Part shown: positions 60,838 through 64,000 of the stretch, piece after piece
Position numbering within the stretch: the first letter of the stretch is position 1
Layout: each line of letters starts with the position of its first letter
Source: Dryomyza anilis
Taxonomy: Eukaryota > Arthropoda > Insecta > Diptera > Dryomyzidae
Direction: 5' to 3'
Length of the DNA: 64,000 bases
Assembly (NCBI GenBank): GCA_951804985.1
Contig: OX638130.1
Span: 39,198,751-39,262,750, forward strand
Made by a program: the position numbers and the translations under genes
Notes under the pieces: model-generated
Seen by the model: only the letters and a program-made list of their open reading frames with translations
The model's database searches: none
What the model was told of the DNA's origin: nothing

Positions 60838-61480
60838 CGCACACTTAACACAATTTTACGCGACAATTAGACTTAACAGCGACGGACGGAACACATTTAA
60901 AAGACATGAAGACGACACGTCCGTACCTCATGGCAGCATTGACACAACTCGAAAAGGAGTGCTTAGCTGTCTTATGGGCCGTAGAGAAGTTAAGGCATAT
61001 ATAGAGGGCGTGAATTTCACAGTCATTACTGACCATTATTCGTTGGTGTGGCTCAATAATTCAAAGGACCCTTATGGAAGACTCGCGAGGTGGTCCTAAA
61101 AACTACAACAATATGACTTCGATATAAAACACCGAAAGGGAAAGGATCATGTGGTGCCGGACATGCTGTCAAGAAGTGTCCCAGTCATTGGAGAGATTGC
61201 CAATGTCTCGTCAGATTCTTGGTTTGAAACAATGTGTCAAATGGTAGAAAATGATCCAATTAAATATGCCGCGTGGCGACTAAGAAACTGCGCTTTATAC
61301 AAGAATATAAAATCAAAAGCTCAAGGTGCATTAGACAGTACATATCAGTGGAAGAGAGTATTATCTAGGGAGGAACGGAAAGGAGCTCTTCGTGAATGTC
61401 ACGATGATTCGTCGCATGGTCACATGGGGGTAAGAAAGACATACACTTCGATATCAGAAAATTTTATTGGCCGAAGATGA
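60838..61480 (+). pseudogene. Gypsy B RNase H end and integrase zinc finger
   Basis: In mixed frames: 'RPYLMAALTQLEKECLAVLW', 'VNFTVITDHYSLVWLNNSKD' (RNase H, TDH motif), 'KHRKGKDHVVPDMLSRSVPV', and from 61151 'REERKGALRECHDDSSHGHM' with 'GVRKTYTSI', the integrase HHCC start. The first part of RNase H with its first Asp is missing, lost between 52377 and here. A TAA at 61098 splits it. Confidence 0.83.
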
Positions 61481-62395
61481 AATCAGATATAACTAGGTAT
61501 GTGAAATATTGTCAAGTTTTTCAAAGTGTGAAGCCAGTGAATGAGAGGCCTGCTGTTTGCATGATGGAAAGAACCAAGGATTTAGAACCTTGGGAGCTGA
61601 TATGCGTTGATTTGGTGGGTCCTTTGGTAAAATCAGTTCATGACTGTAGTTATATACTAACCTTGGTGGACTACTTTACGAAATTTCCTCTCTTGTTTCC
61701 GTTGCGGCAACAGCTAAAAGTATAATTAGAGAATTAGAGAAAATGTCTTCTTACTATTTGGCGTCCCGCGGTCCATTGTGAGCGATAATGGGCCCCAATT
61801 TCGAAGCAAAGAACTACGAGTTCTTTGTTCTTCATATGGAGTATTATTAAGACTACTCTACGTGCATATATTTCTGAGAATCACAGAACTTGGGACTCTC
61901 ACCTAGCAAAGGTAGCGTGCTGCATACGCACAGCTTGTCACGATGTTTTAGGGGTCTCGCCGTATTATGTGAATTTCGGAAGGAATATGGCAATTCGAGA
62001 AGACAGGGATTATAGACGAAGGAATGATTTTGATGTAGAAACGGTTACTAGTGATGAGAGGGCCGAACAAATAACAATTCTCTGAAATGATATTAGGCAA
62101 ACATTAAATTAAAGGCAGCGAGCACTAAAATGGATAAAGTCTATAATGTACGACATAGATATATTCAGTACGTTCCCAACGAACTCGTATGGAGACGCAA
62201 CTTTGTTCTATCTGGAGCCGCCAACTATTATGCTGCGAAATTAGTTCCAAAATTCATGGGTCCGTTTAGAATTAAAAAGCAGGTGTCTCTTTGGAACTAT
62301 GTATTGGACGATGGGAAGGCTAACGAGATGGGGACGTGGAATGTGCGAAACCTGAATCCGCACTACGCTGACAGTCACGACCCTAACAAATTTTG
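61481..62395 (+). pseudogene. Gypsy B integrase
   Basis: 'KSDITRYVKYCQVFQSVKPV' is the finger end, with the second Cys changed to Phe. The core starts 'PWELICVDLVGPLVKSVHDC' (Asp) and 'TLVDYFTKFPLLFPLRQQ'. After a frameshift, 'SIVSDNGPQFRSKEL' (second Asp) is present. The segment with the catalytic Glu is damaged near 61850. The end of the core, 'HRTWDSHLAKVACCIRTACH', and the C-terminal domain, 'YAAKLVPKFMGPFRIKKQVS', close the gene. It ends DPNKF at 62393, the natural pol end. Confidence 0.83.
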
Positions 62396-62444
62396 ATCTC
62401 ATCTTTTCTTTTGAAATTCGAATGCTGAGACCATGCAATTTTTG

Positions 62445-62461
62445 TGGAGCTGAGGGTGGGG
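62445..62461 (+). promoter_or_regulatory. Gypsy B polypurine tract
   Basis: 'ggagctgagggtgggg' precedes the 3' LTR start TGCGTTATAAAACG (62465) by three bases. This is where plus-strand DNA synthesis would be primed. It supports the LTR border. Confidence 0.7.
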
Positions 62462-62464
62462 TTT

Positions 62465-63369
62465 TGCGTTATAAAACGCAATAAAATTGTGTACTTTCAT
62501 GTTTTGCAGTGGCATACGGACGTCTCATCGTGATATTGTTTGATTATTGGGGTTATAATTATTCCTAGATTTTATTCTGGTCCCCGGGGCCCAAACCACT
62601 TGTGGGGATCTGCGCTGAGTCGGGCCATAGTTTGCAACACTGGTGTCCCAAAGTGGACTGGCATGACGTCGTTTCCAATACAGACACTTATTTTTTTTGT
62701 TTTTTGTTTTATTCAAAATACTGCATAAATATGCTAGAAAGCCGTATAACATATTTTATTAAATAGGTGTGACCAAAACACCCATATATGAATAAAATCT
62801 TCCGAGAAAAAGGAAGATGTGTCTGGGGAATATGGCTGAACAAAGTCCACTAATTTGTTATTGTGACTGTGTGAAAAAATACGTTTGCCGCCAGTTTTTA
62901 AGCGGTGAGTCGAAAGACAGTTCGGAGAAGACAGAAAAAGTATTCAGATCGTGATCTGAACAGAGATTTTGGGTGGATATTTTTAATTGGTGTTACGACT
63001 TTGTGACCGGATCAGACGTGGATCCATTACTTCTGTGGCCATTGGTGCCGAAATTGGAAGATACCCAGGCCGGACCAAGTAAGCATCGAAAGGAAGTATT
63101 CCTTTTTTTTCATTATTGTTGTGTTGTTAATCGTGTTATGTCTTTTGAGCGCAGTTAGTCTGCCCCGCGTTGTTACTGTTACACAAACAGCCTTTGGGCC
63201 CGTGCACATCATATTTCGTGCGACAGTTTTTTTTTTATTTTACCTTTATTTTTCATTACCCCCCTATTTTAATGTTAGTGTTTTTAAATTGTTTTTAGTT
63301 ATAATATAATATTTGTGTCAATAATTTTTAATGTCCCGCGTACTGAACCCAGTTTTTCGAACGGGAGAA

Positions 63370-63435
<66 letters not shown>

Positions 63436-63646
63436 AACACTTTGTTACTATATCTGTAAGATTCGCAAGAATCGTGTGAGGACTCCAATTAATTTATTTT
63501 GGGTCCGCAATTTAAGTACGCAACAAATCATTTGATTAGGAAATAGGCATTTTCCACTCAACCGCCCCTTCCTCCGACTAAGCAGGTGGCAACGACTCTA
63601 TCACCTGTTAAAGTGTCAATTTAACACTATACCGCCACGAGTTTGG
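62465..63646 (+). repeat. Gypsy B 3' LTR
   Basis: The only uninterrupted LTR of this element. It matches 2898-3456, 6739-6761 and 41130-41453 in order. It contains about 310 bp at 62653-62965 absent from the 5' LTR and a 60-bp TA run (63372-63433) where the 5' LTR has just 'gatatatataaca'. AATAAA-like signals occur near 62476 and 62792. It ends at 'ccgccacgagttt', where RTE-like sequence begins. Confidence 0.8.
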
Positions 63647-64000
63647 ACAACTTCTTCTACGCTGTCCACCTTCTAGTTTCGATTCAAGCACCTTCTTGGC
63701 TGGAATGTTTTCATCCATTCGTTCGACATGACCTAGCCAGCAAAGCCGCTGGATCTTGATGCGCTTGCCTATGTCAATATCGTTGAATAACTCATACAGT
63801 TCGTGGTTCATTCTGATTCGATACTCGTTAGCAAAGCAGATAGGGCCAATGATTTTATGTAGAATCTTTCTCTCGAACGCTCCTAGTACTCTCTCATCGG
63901 TGGAGGCCAACGTCCATGTTACTGCACCATAAAGTAGGACGAGCATGATGAGTGACTTGTATAGCGTTATTTTTGTCCGGCTCTAATTCTCAATTGCCTA
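63647..64000 (-). mobile_element. RTE-like element, copy 3 (partial, runs off the window)
   Basis: Minus-strand C-terminal domain: 'LLYGAVTWTLASTDERVLGA', 'HKIIGPICFANEYRIRMNHE', 'RIKIQRLCWLGHVERMDENI' and 'AKKVLESKLEGGQRRRS'. It breaks off at about 63647, roughly 170 bp before the normal end and without a TAAG tail, directly against the Gypsy B LTR. The joint is therefore a rearrangement, not a normal insertion end. The 5' part lies beyond 64000. Confidence 0.83.

Overview
This window reads as eukaryotic, AT-rich, repeat-packed DNA from a higher fly (cyclorrhaphan Diptera). That assignment rests on a mini-me/DINE-1-like element with its RGAC microsatellite (19797-20441), RTE-like non-LTR elements with (TAAG)n tails, a LOA-type non-LTR element, BEL/Pao and several Gypsy elements, and a fold-back element. 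I see no convincing host gene. Almost every coding stretch is a decayed piece of a mobile element, with stops, frameshifts and internal deletions.

The layout is a set of elements nested inside one another, and several borders are marked by target-site duplications (TSDs). The outer frame is a Gypsy-type element ('Gypsy B', + strand). Its 5' LTR starts near 2898, its gag, protease and reverse transcriptase lie at 41454-52377, its RNase H and integrase at 60838-62395, and its 3' LTR at 62465-63646. A complete-length RTE-like element (3457-6725, 13-bp TSD) sits in that 5' LTR. A BEL/Pao element (6762-41129, 5-bp TSD) also sits in the same LTR. The BEL element is split in its RNase H region (11539/38026) by an AT-rich Gypsy ('Gypsy C') that has a very short 117-bp 3' LTR. 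Gypsy C itself holds a second RTE-like copy (14418-16352, 10-bp TSD), a deleted minus-strand Gypsy ('Gypsy F', 17745-19461, 4-bp TSD), the mini-me-like element, another Gypsy ('Gypsy D', 22968-28806) and a strongly rearranged AT-rich zone.

From about 22.8 to 52.4 kb the region is dominated by duplications and inversions of mobile-element pieces. A 1.45-kb 3' segment of Gypsy D occurs twice. A roughly 7.8-kb block containing Gypsy C 3' end + BEL 3' half + Gypsy B 5' half occurs twice in tandem (36609-44391 and 44398-52377). Long TA microsatellites and inverted repeats lie at or near many junctions. The most striking single object is a 2.16-kb fold-back element (33056-35217): 12-bp terminal inverted repeats, an 8-bp TSD, GAGC-rich subterminal palindromes, and inner arms made of 11 and 13 copies of a 60-bp repeat facing each other. 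Its ends fit a non-autonomous hAT-type transposon.

On the right, two minus-strand non-LTR elements are nested. A LOA-like element (55052-60203, 11-bp TSD, A-tail) sits inside an older CR1/L2-like element (52378 to about 60700), which interrupts Gypsy B. A tRNA-derived SINE candidate (8557-8860, minus strand, 10-bp TSD) interrupts the BEL gag. A further unexpected signal is a strong, strand-specific excess of the pentamer GACCC through the whole BEL element, coding and non-coding alike.

All homology statements come from motif recognition by eye. Borders supported by TSDs are firm; family names below superfamily level are provisional. Some of the tandem and inverted structure could be an assembly artefact and needs long-read confirmation.
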